Of a stretch of 64,000 nt of DNA, positions 1 through 10,848 are shown one piece after another (the stretch's first letter is position 1; each line of letters opens with the position of its first letter). The translations under genes were made by a program, and so were the position numbers. The stretch lies in the NCBI GenBank assembly GCA_047967505.1, contig CM106539.1. One strand, given 5' to 3'. Source of the stretch: Dipteris shenzhenensis (lineage: Eukaryota; Polypodiophyta; Polypodiopsida; Gleicheniales). The notes under the pieces are model-generated. The model searched no databases and was not told the origin of the DNA. It was given only the letters and a program-made list of their open reading frames with translations.

Positions 1-570
1 CCAGAGCCGCGGTGTGCCTGATCAGTAGAGTGCCCCTATTCCCTCCCGCCCCCCTCTCCCTCTCCACACCCGCCCTCTTCTTCCAAGCTCACCCCCAACC
101 CTCCTCCCCCCCTCGCCACTCCTGCTATGGTCATCCTCACCACCTGCCTCCCGCCTTCCACTCTGCCCTCCTCCATAGTAGCTTCTTTAGCCTCCCCCCC
201 TTCCCACCCCCTATCGGATCTACCTCGTCGGCTCCTTGGCCAGAAGTCAAGGGCACAACCGCGTGCCCCTCTACTTCCTCGTCTCAGCATTCTGTGCCCC
301 CCGTCCTTCCCTCCCCCCCCGATTCAGAGGAAAGGGGCTCATCCTCCCAATCATCGGCTCCCAAAATTCAGCCCGGGCGCTCTCTCCCGAGGAAATTTTG
401 GAGATTGAGGCCCTAGAATTACCTAGAGATTCCGGAGTCTTACCCTATGCCATTGGAGGTGACGCTCACAATCTTGTAGCCCACAAAGGGGGTTCGATCA
501 GCGTAGTGGCTCGCAAACACATCCAGTTTGGTGGTTCCAGTTTGCCTCCACAGATACACAATTTATGAGA
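1..570 (+). other. Pro/Ser-rich coding-like region, unassigned
   Basis: A C-rich stretch reads as Pro/Ser-rich peptide in several frames up to about 370. One frame (236-568) then gives a less biased segment, with LSPEEILEIEALELPRD near residue 50, before a TGA stop. The change from low-complexity to ordinary composition suggests a fragment of a degraded coding sequence, perhaps the N-terminal part of a retroelement ORF, since everything nearby is retroelement. I do not recognise the family and the left end is cut by the window edge. Confidence 0.25.
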
Positions 571-1130
571 CAATAACCTAAAAAATCAACATGGAAATCA
601 TAAAAGACAATGGCATTGCTCTCTACTTAAAGGCTACCATCCTACATTTCCTTTCAACTCCCTAGTTCTTGCATTGTTTATGACTTGGTACCCCTAGGAA
701 TTCAAGCAGCTCATCAATTCTTCAGCATTGCACTCACAAATGTTGTTCCTGTCTCAAGATTTAGATCGTGGCTTTTTCTTTCTAGCTCAAGGTTAAGTAG
801 AACGTTTACATAGTGATTGAGTTGAACATTTACATAATGCTCATTCAACCTACAAACATGAAATTTCAAGAAAAAATAGGTACTCCCAGTGCAGATAGGT
901 ACTCTGAAAGCACCCTTTGTTGGTATGGCGAAGTCCATGACTTCCATTGTTTTGCTCTTCAGTGCCCAAGAATTGTGAATCTTCCTCTTCATTTGATCTC
1001 TTCTTTGTTTCTAAAGTAGATGAGATCAGTATTGAGCCATGTACCAAAGAGAGAGAAGATTTCCAAAATCCCTTATTTCAAATTCTGCTCTTTGGGGCGA
1101 AACTCATTTTGCAAAACTCCAAATTGCTGC
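571..1130. other. No recognisable feature
   Basis: This AT-richer sequence has no convincing reading frame. It contains a short near-repeat (gtttacatagtgattgag / atttacataatgctcattc, around 805-845). Short ORFs on both strands look random. Confidence 0.5.
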
Positions 1131-1795
1131 TCCGTAGCTCTCCCCTACCTCTAGCCTCCGCCCTTAGCCTTCCCCTCCGCTACCTTCCCCCTCCGTCCAC
1201 CTCTCTCTCCGTCGGCCAGCTCCCCCTCCTCGCCAGCTCCTCCCTCTCACACTGTCCCTCCTCTCCCCGCTAGCCTACTTCCCTCGCCTGGCCTGCTCCT
1301 CCCTCCCCCGCTGGCCTTCTCTTCCTCCGGCCAGCTCCTCCCTCCCCCATAGGCCCTCTCCTCCCCTGCGGCACCTCCTCACCCCCCCCCCTAGTGGCAC
1401 TTCTGCGTCTTCTGTGGGTCTCCTTCTCCCCTGCGCCACTTCTGCCCCCCCCCCCTGAGGCCTTCTCTCCTCCCCCTCGGGCTGTCTCTTCCTCCTCTCC
1501 CTCCTTGCCTAGCCCCTCCTCCCCTCATCCTCTCCACTCCTTGCCTAGCCCCTCATCCTCTCTACTCCCACCTCCTCGCCTAGCCCCTCTCCCCCTCCTC
1601 CTCTCTACTCCTACCCCATCCTAGCCTCTCTTCTCATCCTCCCTCTACTCCTACCCTCTATCCTAGCCTCTCCCCCCTTCCCACCTCTCTTCTCCTACCC
1701 CTAGTCCTCTCCTCTCTCCCCCTCCCTTAGCATTCTTCATCCCCTTCTCTCCCTTCAGCCTTCACCCTCTCCTCGGACACAACATTTTTAGTCAG
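1131..1795 (+). repeat. Polypyrimidine low-complexity tract
   Basis: About 660 bases consist almost only of C and T on the plus strand, with recurring units such as cctcctcgcctagcccctc and ctctactcctacccc. Translations are poly Pro/Ser/Leu and carry no domain. It sits immediately upstream of a LINE ORF1-like fragment and may be the 5' part of that retroelement. Confidence 0.8.
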
Positions 1796-1808
1796 ACGGA
1801 GCTCAACA

Positions 1809-2333
1809 GTGTTCGAGTCGGCCTTCCCACCTCGATTGACGATGGCTCAACCTTCATCCAATCCTCTTCCACCAGCCGCAAAAACCATCATTTTCTCAAA
1901 AGACGAGTTGCAGCAGCTCAAAAAAGATACAGAACAGGAGACCTCGACATCGCTCTTTGCTCGCATCCATGGGTCCCACCCTTCCAGGTTATAGGCCAGG
2001 GACTGGGTGCTCGTCGCTCTACCTGGAGACCTCCAGGGCACCTCATAGATGTTCATTTGCTTGGGTGAGGTTTCTTCCAAATTTTTTTGGACTCCTCGGA
2101 GGTAGCATGTGCAGTAGCATTGAGCTCCAGGAGGATTTTTTTGACCCCGGGGTTTGATCATGTCGAGGAGGATAGCCGGACGACGTCACTCTTCATCAGA
2201 TTTCCTGGCCTTCCACAAGTGTACCATCGACTTTTACATTCCATTGGAGTTGCCTTTGGGGTGGTTACCGAGATCCCCCTCTCCCTGAGATGACTTCTTC
2301 AGCAGCAAAGGCAGTCAGGTCCGATGGGGTACC
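1809..2333 (+). pseudogene. LINE ORF1-like (DUF4283-type) fragment, broken
   Basis: One frame starts at ATG 1,842 with an acidic/Lys-rich segment (IIFSKDELQQLKKDTEQ) and continues through two stop codons. A second frame (about 2,087-2,293) reads TSLFIRFPGLPQVYHRLLHS followed by IGVAFGVVTEI. The pattern FIRxPGLPxxYHxxxLxxIGxxxGxVxxI is like the C-terminal half of the DUF4283 domain in plant LINE ORF1 proteins. At least one frameshift and several stops make it dead. G2 is inserted just downstream at 2,334-2,337, and joining the two flanks of G2 (2,337 to 30,581) leaves a frame open across the junction, so the region after 30,577 may be its continuation. Family assignment is from pattern only. 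Confidence 0.4.
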
Positions 2334-2337
2334 GCGT

Positions 2338-3111
2338 TGATAGGACAAAACCTGTATCAAGTTTTTGAGCATTGTAAATAGCTGTGGATAGGCACATAGT
2401 TGTACACATCTAGGGTAGGTGTGGGATTTTGGCATTTGTGGATTTTTCTTTCCCAAGCATGATGGACTATGTATAGTTTTTTGAGACAATAAAGTATGTT
2501 TTGCAGGGACTTCATGGGAAATGATGAAATGCAATGTGGTTGTACCAGACTTCCAGAGCAAGGGTGTCCAGTGTGTGGTCAAGCGAAATGTTTTTGGGAT
2601 CATGTAAGGTCAAGTCATGAAGGGTTTTTTTATATTTTCCTGAGTCAATGTGCACTTGCATGTTACAGGAATTCGATATGTTATGGTGTCCATGTCAAAG
2701 GGCTTTTCATGTGTGTGTACGGGGTTGCATGCAAGCTTTAATGTGCATGCTAATGTGTGTGGGAATTGTGTGACTAAAGGTCCAAAATGTGCATTTAATG
2801 TGATTTGGGGGAAATGTCTTGAGAGTGGTAAAATGTCACTGATGAGGTGGCAAATTAGGCTGAGGTGGCTGGACTGATTGGGAGGCATCCTGCTCATGTG
2901 AATGTGGCTATGTGAGGAAGAAGGGGAGCTTCTAGATAGCGATGTGGCGGCTAGGAGCTGAACGACGGGAGCTTGCTGGAAGGATCATTTGGCTGCATTT
3001 GACGAGGGGATTCTAGAAGAGTTGGGGGTGGAACGACCAGAGAGGTTGGAGAGGCTCGCAGTTGTTGATGGGAGGTCGTGCGTGAGCAGGAAGCTGAAAC
3101 CTCTGCATGTG
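2338..3111 (+). repeat. G2 5' LTR, left part
   Basis: It matches the start of the G2 3' LTR (26,735-27,123 then 29,112-29,500) with scattered substitutions. It is uninterrupted at gtgtacggggt (2,715-2,725), so it serves as the empty-site control for the LINE-like insertion in the 3' LTR. Similarity stops near gcatgtg at 3,105-3,111, and the LTR resumes at 20,570. Confidence 0.85.
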
Positions 3112-3133
3112 TTACCTTACCACACGACGACCA

Positions 3134-3196
3134 CCTGTCAACAGGCGTTGACCACATGACGACATCTGTTGACCACATGTTGACCATGTGTCAACA
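3134..3196 (+). promoter_or_regulatory. Cluster of W-box-like TTGAC motifs
   Basis: TTGACC occurs at 3,148, 3,169 and 3,180. The reverse form GTCAA occurs near 3,137 and 3,190. That makes five TTGAC cores in about 65 bases. TTGAC(C/T) is the core of the WRKY-factor W-box. Two more reverse copies lie at about 5,345-5,360. Function is inferred only; these may simply be a local microrepeat. Confidence 0.3.
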
Positions 3197-3656
3197 CAAG
3201 TCAGCCACGCGATCACACGGGTTCATCCAGGAGTACTGTGACATGAAGTTGGGGGTAATAAACTTCACACACCTCTTCACTTCCTACTGCTTTCGAACTG
3301 ACTGACAAAGATATTTATAATTGAGAATGGGACATTAGAAAGAAGCTTTTATGCCAAGATACCACACCATACTTTCCTCCCTCAGATGAGAATGAAGATG
3401 GTAACATCCCAAGTGATGTTGTAATCAAGCACAGGGAGAAGGAAAGGATCAGCAGAGGCCATAATCTCAGCGAGCCGGTCTGCACCAAAGAGAAGAGCGA
3501 TACGTTGTTGAAAGAAGATCTTGCGGCTCAACATGACATGAGCTGATATATATTGAGGAGTTTGAAGGGGCTGATTAGGTCGGATGGGTAGATTCCGAGG
3601 AAACATTGCACCTCCTTCATAGACACCTTTACACTTAGCTCAAAACACTCTACAAA

Positions 3657-4195
3657 CTGTCATTAGACACAGAGGCCTATAACTTTCAATAGAGACATGA
3701 TATCAGAGATTCAAGCACACAAAGGGATACGCCTTATTATGGGCTTCGCGCTGATATAAGTTTCATTGAAAACAGATAGACGGTTGAAGAGATATGGACA
3801 GTTTACTGAAAGGGGGTAAAAACTGTCATGAAAACAGACTGTCAGACACAGAGACTCATAAAATTTTGCAACAGTATCTGATTCAAGATCTAAGCACCTA
3901 GAGACATGCGCCTTAAAGAGAGCTTCGCGCTGATATATGTTTCATAAGAAACAAAGAAGCGGCCAAAAAGTTATGGACAGTTCACTAGACGAGGGTAAAA
4001 ACTGTCATGAAAACAGACTGTCAGACACAGAGAATCATAACTTTTTGCAGCAGTATCTGATTCAAGATCTGATCACATACAAACATGCGCCTTAAAGAGA
4101 GCTTCGCTCTGATATAAATTTCATTAAAATCGGACTATCGAGCATAAAGTTATGAGCAAAATACTAACAGGGGGTCAAACTGTCATGAAAACTGC
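3657..4195. repeat. Three-copy tandem repeat of about 178 bp
   Basis: Units begin at about 3,657, 3,823 and 4,002, and a fourth start is seen at 4,180. Each contains CTGTCATgaaaacagactgt, ACACAGAG, then GCGCCTTA...GCTTCGCGCTGATAT. Units differ by substitutions and small indels. There is no coding content. Confidence 0.75.
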
Positions 4196-5436
4196 CCTCC
4201 ACCCATGCTAATTTCGCCTGCTGAGCAGGATGCTCCCTCAAGACTCCACCTTCATCAACGATCCACCCCTCATAGATTTCGCCTAGAAGAGGGGAAGAAG
4301 TTTTCATGATGGCTCGAGAAACAGATGGACCATGTGTGCACAGTGAGCAGCCGAATAGAAAGAACTTTTAAGGCTTTGAAAGAAAGAAAAGAGAAGAGAC
4401 ACTCAAGAGAGAGAGAGAACCTGAAGTGACCTTCATTACAAATAGAGTGAGAATACACTCCAACACTACAAACACAAGGGAGAAGAAGAGATTTCATACA
4501 TACAAGAGGGAGCGGAAGCTCCAAGACTACTCATAGAGAGAGAATAAACTAGAGAGAGATGGACTCAAGAGTCTACATAAGAGAATATCTACAAGACGGA
4601 GAGAAGGCTCATGGAAGAGGCTTGGGGAGACTAGAGCTACAGCAACCTGAGGCCTAATGGTGGAAGAGATTGATGAACAAGGGAGAGGAGGGCTCCTTTT
4701 ATAGAGATTTTGTTACCCTCCTTCAACCATTTACAATTGCTGCTTGTAGATTCCTTTCCCCATCAATCACATAAGCACGTATGTCACCATCCATGTCCTT
4801 TTTGGCTACTCTTGCCATGTGTCTCATCACAAGATGCTCAAGACTCTTAAAATATTGAGAAAGTCAAGAGTCTCCTCACATGGAGCCCATAGGGACCCTC
4901 TCTTTTCCACATGTCCACATCCTCCTTATTCCACATAGGAGTTCTAGAAGGATTCCTCTTGACTTCACACTCCTCCACATGCCTTCCACACGCTTGGCAT
5001 GTGGCCTCTCTTATATTATTGGAACACATGGACATGAGCCCACCTCTTTATATGACTCACTCTTCCTATTTTCTAAAAAACTCCATAATATCCCATACAC
5101 AAATAACTCTCACCCCATACCAAGGTATTTATAATTCATACCTATGGTATTTACAATGAGCCATTCCACTCATCCTCTCCATCCCATACAATATCATAGA
5201 GAATAGAAATAAGTGAGAGCCGCTAGGCTATCACTTGATACTCAAACTCTTATCAAACATAGAGAAAAACAATACCAATGCCAAATTAAAAATATCAATT
5301 TTTGGCGTCACAGTACTATCCGAGGCAACCATGTATCGACACATGTCAACCACAGGTCAACCAGGAGTATCATGTCCAAAGTAATCTCATAAAAAGCTAC
5401 GCATATGAAGAGTGAGCTTAGCACATGGAGCAGTCA

Positions 5437-6185
5437 GGAGTATTTACATTTAGACAGTGGTTCAGTGATACAGTGGTGCAGTGGTGCGGTGATCGAGCTC
5501 ACCTGAAGAGGCTGGCGAGTCAGGGAGTCAGGAAGTCGCCGTAGCCATCAAAAGAGCCAACGGCGCAACGGCTATCCTCAATAGCTAAGGAGATAAGAGG
5601 ATGGAAGAAAGGAGGGGATTCTCAGCGAAGAAGGGACCCTCCAAGGCGGGGGATGAGGATGAAGGAGAAGGTGGAGAGGGGAGGAGGGGGCATTCAGCAT
5701 TCGGCACTGGAGCAGAAGAGAGAAGAGTGAGGAGAGATAGAGGCTAGAGCTACGAGCTTGCCAAGGAGAGAGTGTGGAGAGACTTGTGTGTATCCTCTAT
5801 CTACTATGGGGATAGACCTATGTATTCTTGTGACTTGCGACGTGTGACCTGGAGACACTAGTCCAGTGATATGTACTTTGGCCAACTTGGTCACTTTCTC
5901 ATCTCTCTTGTCTCTTCCCGATATGGGGATTGTTCACCAGTGTAGGACGACATTTTCTTATTCTACCTATGTGGTGGAGTTCGCCGGTGATTGTCATTTA
6001 GCATAGTGCACTCGCACGGACGTCGTCGTTCACTGCAGTATAGCATACGACACTCGCACACCACCGCACGGTGCACTCTGCGCGATCCATTGCATTAGAG
6101 CATTGCAACACTCATGCTTCTCACGCTAGTGGCCTTTGGCCTCCGATAACACCTCTAGAAGGATAGGAACCCCTCCCCTCAAACA
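5437..6185 (+). repeat. G1 5' LTR
   Basis: It is closely similar to 19,793-20,569. It ends ...CTCAAACA just before the primer-binding site. The first bases read GGAGTATTTACA where the 3' copy reads TGAGTATTTACA, so the terminal T appears mutated. The 3' copy has about 35 extra bases at 19,857-19,893. Nine bases (gagcagtca) before both copies are identical, so the exact left border is uncertain by about ten bases. Confidence 0.8.
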
Positions 6186-6704
6186 GTTTATGGCGATCAC
6201 GGTGGGACACTGCTGGTGTTGAGTAGCACGAGTGAAGTGGTGATCTAGGGTCCTAGAGAGAGGTCTTATGCCGAGTAGTTCTGAAACATTTGAAGGAGCT
6301 AGTGAGAGAACTAGGAGGTACTTGAGGAGAGTGGAGAAAAGACTTCGGCAGACCAAACTAGGTACAAGAAGCATTACGTGCGACGTAAGTTTGCAAAGTC
6401 CTCAACTCGAGCACAAAGTGAGCCCATTGGAGCAGTAGCCAGAGCAACTAACTTCATCGACACTCTCATTGACCTGGATCAACAGGAACCCTGGTGGTCA
6501 GCGATCCGGACTCCGGAGAAGAAGAAGTGCAAAGCAGAGAACATGTGAAAGAAGAGGGTACTAAGGACGAGGGCTCCTCAGGGACTCATCAAGGTCAAGG
6601 CAGCCCCTCTCCCCCTCCTGCAACGATATCTTCATCAACCACCTCTTCTACCGAAGTGGTGACTCCATCTGACCTCTTGTGGACAAGTTGCTACCTCATC
6701 TATT
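6186..6704 (+). other. G1 primer-binding site and leader
   Basis: TGGCGATCACGGTGGGACA starts at 6,191, five bases after the LTR, where a tRNA primer site is expected. It resembles the complement of plant tRNA-Arg 3' ends (TGGCGACTCCACTGGGGA, recalled) with mismatches. The following 500 bases contain an ATG at 6,268 opening a short Arg-rich frame (PSSSETFEGASERTRRYLRR) and a Ser/Thr/Pro-rich frame (6,494-6,712). These may be the frameshifted N-terminus of gag. Confidence 0.5.
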
Positions 6705-9385
6705 ATGCATAGCTCCGGGCTCCTAGCTAATCCTTCTTCTAGATCTATCCCACTGGGGGTTACTTTTGCTCCGGCCATGCCTTTACCTGCCATGATGGTT
6801 TCATCTCCCTTTCCATCCACACCGGTGTTGCCTTTTCCACCACCTCCTTCCTTCCCTTCTGCCTACTCATCCATGACTTCAACTCCGTCCCTCTCTTTCC
6901 CAAATGCTCTCCCATCCTCTTTCACCCCCACATCTTCCATGTTCTCACCCTTTCCCTCTACAACATCGAGACCCCCCACTTACGCGCTACCATCTGGGTA
7001 CACTTCCTCTATGACTACATCAGTAGTGACTTCCCCATTGTGGTCCTCCACAAGAGGAGTTGTCGGGGTGGTCTCCTCCTTTGGAGCACCAACACTCATT
7101 ACAGCCCCATCGGGACTCCCTCAAACTCTTGCATCTTCTCCAACCTCTCGGGTGGAGATGGCCGTTCTTAGTCCTCTAGACAGAGCTAGACTTCTCGAGC
7201 TACTCAACAAGGTCCACGTGAAGACTCAAAAGTTCAAAGGCCACCTCCATGAGGATGCGGAAGCTCATGTGAGGAAGTTCCTCACAGCATGTAGAGCTAA
7301 AGGTGTGGAGAATGAGCATGCGTTTCTTCACATCTGTCCCTCATTATTGGAGGATGCCGCGGATGTATGGTATAGTCGATTTCCTCCGGACCACTTCCAA
7401 ACGTGGACAGACCTAAGGGAGGAATTCCTACGCACTTTCAAGTTGGAAAATTTCGAACACATGATTGTCCAAGAGTTATCCACTGACACCATGAAGCCTG
7501 GAGAAAGCATCTCTGAGATGTACACTCTGAGATGTACACAAGGATGAGGGTCTTGGCGGCAAAGATGTCTGTGCCATCCAATGATGCTGTTATGAAGGGA
7601 TGGTTTTTGAAAGCATTACCCCCTACCATTGCTATAAGGCTGGTTGATAAACTCCCTGAACATGCCTCACTTCAAGACTTCCTAAAAGAAGCTGTCAAGA
7701 TGGAACGGTCACAACTAAGCTTTGCCTCATCAACGACTACGACCACCCAACTCCCAAGAGAGGAGGGATCATCCGCATGGCAGCAACTCAAGAAGGAGTT
7801 AGAAGAAATGAAAGAAGGCCTGAAAGATAGAATAAAGGTGGATGGCCAATCATCCTTTGAGGCCCAAATTCGAAGTGGCCTTTGGTGCACAGAATGCAAG
7901 GGTTCTAACCATGGTTACTGGGAGTGCCCCTCCAAGCGAAAGGTACCTACTTCTACCTCATTTTGTACATTTTGTGAGATCCATGGACATGATGCCTATA
8001 AGTGTAGGTACCTCAAAGGATTAAGGAAGCTTCTTCCAGAGTATACCTCGAGGGAACCTCTAGTTGCTGCAGTCAACAGAACGGTACCCATAACTTCTGG
8101 CCCAGCAAAAGTATCTGCTTCTCCCCCTCTTGCACGAGCATCTGAGCCACCTCCTCCTCCTGTCATGCCACCTCCATTGCTTCCGACTCCCCCTTTGCTC
8201 CAAGCTCCTGCCCCCAATTCAATTGGTTCCCCTTATTTCTATCCTCAGCCATACTATGCACCGTACCAACCACCTATGTCAAGAGGTGGCTATGGACCCT
8301 CTTATCAACGCGGTTGAAGGGGTGGTTTTCGAGGTGGATGTGGAGGTGTAGGCAGAGGTACAAACTTTAGAAGACCCATCATGTGTTACAGATGTGGCAA
8401 GTACGGCCACTACCAAGATGATTGTACACAACCGTTCGGGGGAACTTCTTGTACACAGTGCAGCACAAACGACCACTACACCAGAGATTGTCCCAATAGA
8501 AGAGTGGAACCCGCATCCCAAGTGAATATGGTTGATGTAGTAGTGGCGGGGGAGGGCAACAGTCCCCATTTGATTGGCGCAGTGTTGGGTGCTGTGACAC
8601 GGTCACATACAAAAGGTTATAAATGTAAGGGTGACTCAGAGTCAGCACCGGAGACCTCAGCACCAATGAGTTCGACAAGTGTCCCCCCACCGAGGTCATT
8701 CTCCCCCTCCAAGGTACACAGTACGCCCAAGAATAGACCACCCATGCTGGCTTTTGATAGTGATTCAGAAACAAACTCGAAGGGCACACAGCCATTAAGG
8801 TCAACCACTAACTCTGGAAGTGCCTCATCCTCGGTGCCTTTGAGGTATCAGGAGGTGGTAAAGGGTGTCACGAGAGATCTTCAAACAAGTTCTGAAGAGG
8901 AAGGTAGCACACCTCAACTTCCATCCCGCAAGTCCAGAACTGTGAGGTTTGCAACAGAAGTGACAACCCTTGGACAGCACCGGGATAATGAGGCACGAGT
9001 AGGTCCTCCCACTTTGTCCCCAACAGCACTCAACAGAGAAGGGGCTATGGGGACAAGACCTAGTCCTGCCCATGAAAAAGGGAAAGGAGTGATGGAAGAG
9101 AAACCATTGGAGACAATGACTCACAGTTCAGACCTACATCCACATCCTCGTGTAAGCTTCGACCCTCGGCCAAAGGCTAGGAGGATGAGGTTGCAGAAGG
9201 CTAATGCTAGTGTCCACCACTACTCCCTGTTTGAAGATCTTATGAGTTTCAAACCCAACCTCACTCTACGACAACTTTGTCTATTGTCCCCCCAAATCAA
9301 GCATCAAACTATTACATTTCTAAATCGCCTCCCAGAAGGTCGACACAAGGGATCTACTCCGAGTGAGCCAACACCAGAGACATAA
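6705..9385 (+). pseudogene. G1 gag, four zinc knuckles, broken
   Basis: The polyprotein starts with a Ser/Pro-rich segment, then a capsid-like core around 7,190-7,680 (FKGHLHEDAEAHVRKFL; DVWYSRFPPDHFQTWTDL), typical of retrotransposon gag. Four CX2CX4HX4C knuckles follow: 7,886-7,927, 7,964-8,005, 8,384-8,425 and 8,450-8,491. The first pair is separated from the second by a Pro-rich linker. A 14-bp tandem duplication (7,512-7,525 and 7,526-7,539) shifts the frame by exactly the amount separating the two gag frames. One in-frame TGA lies at 8,315. The downstream part (8,500-9,380) is Ser/Thr-rich and acidic. TAA at 9,383 separates gag from protease in the same frame. Confidence 0.82.
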
Positions 9386-10848
9386 CCGGCTCAGCATGGG
9401 TCTACACTGGACCACTTCTTTGCCTACGCTGCCCTCACTTGTGAACAAAGTCCCAAGCTCACTGTGGAGATCCATGGAGTGGAGCTGAAGGACGTCTTCC
9501 TTGATGGTGGGGCGGCTGTGAACATTATGCCGAAAGGTACACTCCAAAAACTAGGGTTGAAGTTGACAAGGGATGTTCACTTTCAGGTACGCATGGCTGA
9601 TCAACGCAGAGTAAAACCAATGGGTGCAGTCAAAGGTGTTCACATGAAGATTGGCGGAGTAACTTTTCTCTCCAATTTTGTTGTCCTTGATATGACCGAA
9701 ATTGAACAAACTTACCCTCTACTTCTTGGTAGGCCATGGTTGCGGTCTTCAAAAGCCATTCAAGATTGGTCAACTGATGAAGTTTGATTTCCCCTGGGAT
9801 CCACATCCCTCGAAATAGATATGGTCACAGGGCAGGCAAGGCACATACCAATAGAACTAGGAGAGGAGGATTTTGAAGAACAAGCTAGAGCCGAAGAGGA
9901 GCATTGGGCCTATGGGGACCGCTGGCCCAGGGGTGGTGACCAAGATATCAATGAGGAGACAACCCTAGAAGGATTTGAAAGTTTCACCTACTTGTTGGAT
10001 CGGGCTGATCAAGAAGACGAGGAAGCTGTCATTTTGGATTGGATGGGAGCCCTGGGCTCCTTAGCGGTCAACATGGCGGAACTATGCCAACAGGAAGATC
10101 AAGAAGAACACCTACTTGCAGTACCAAAAATCCACCTAGAACGACAGGGTCTGGCTGAACTAGTTTACAAAAGGATGCCCTTTGGACTTTGCAATAGTCC
10201 ACACATGTATAAGAGAATGGTCACTAGGGGTACTACAGCAGACACCACTTATCGTACTGAGGACAATGATGGTACTGCAGTAAACATTGAGGATCGTCCA
10301 GTGGCCGACATGGAGGACATTGGTCAAAATGATGCTGACAATACTATAGGATACAATGAAGGATCTACTGTAGACGAGGCTGGTACTGCACAACCCACCA
10401 ATGGTACTCCAGAGTATAATCATGGTATTATGGTGCACAACCATGGTACTACGGTGTACAACCATGGTACTGCTAAGTGCAATGATGGTCATACAGAAGA
10501 CAGTAACACTAATGAAGACGAGACTGATGATGATAGTGATTTAGAAGAAAGTGACAAAGACATTGCTGAACTTGAGGAGAATCACCACCGACAGCTTGAG
10601 GTTTTGGGGGGACCCAGCATACCAGATACAGAGGTGAGGACATGGCCGATCTCACTTTGCTTGACCTTTTCTTATCAAAAGCCGACCACCCCTCAATTCA
10701 AGACCTTCCGGAAACCACTTATGAGGTGGAAGGCTTACCTTACCGGGGCATGCTGAAACAGTCACCGAGACATCGAAGGCATACAACATCTGCAACATCT
10801 ACCGATTCTACATCTCAGTCAATGCCTGAGAACCCCCCAGTTACTTAA
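9386..10848 (+). pseudogene. G1 protease and acidic linker, broken
   Basis: A retropepsin-like domain lies at about 9,450-9,770: active-site motif FLDGGAAVNIMP (DGG instead of the usual DSG/DTG) and, 80 residues on, LLLGRPWL, the conserved C-terminal motif. The frame continues from gag through a TAA (9,383) and past a TGA (9,785) into an acidic linker ending at 10,756. The linker contains a peptide like an RT motif (KRMPFGLCNSP, 10,163-10,230) and five 21-bp repeats (10,397-10,501) coding N-H-G-T-type heptads. A shifted frame (10,642-10,848) ends at another TAA at 10,846. Confidence 0.75.
10397..10501 (+). repeat. Five 21-bp coding repeats
   Basis: Units start at 10,397, 10,418, 10,439, 10,460 and 10,481. 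Each has the core AAyCATGGTA or a variant and encodes a seven-residue unit of the type NHGTxxx. The period is a multiple of three, so the frame is kept. They lie in the acidic linker between protease and RT of G1. Confidence 0.85.

Larger units (their letters stand above)
3112..5436. other. TE-derived segment nested in G2 LTR, unassigned
   Basis: About 2.3 kb lies between the broken G2 LTR and the G1 5' LTR. It contains a TTGAC-rich stretch (3,134-3,196), a 178-bp tandem repeat (3,657-4,190), AG-rich sequence (4,380-4,560) and no domain-bearing frame. Near 5,301 the sequence tttttggcgtcacagtac resembles the LTR-end plus primer-site junctions of G1 and G2 (TTTxTGGCG), so part may be the LTR of a third gypsy element whose body is lost. 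A short minus-strand frame at 3,382-3,606 has no recognised domain. Segments 3,187-3,245 and 5,331-5,390 look related. Confidence 0.4.

Noticed and set aside
12-416. Pro-rich open frames at the left edge and similar frames at 1,394-1,624 and 15,670-16,820
   Set aside because: C/T-rich composition removes stop codons; there is no domain or codon-usage support.
5428-5436. gagcagtca before both G1 LTR copies as a target duplication or part of the LTR
   Set aside because: In the 3' copy it is the coding end of the 3' ORF, and the LTR there starts with TG at 19,793, so the identity is probably chance or an older rearrangement.
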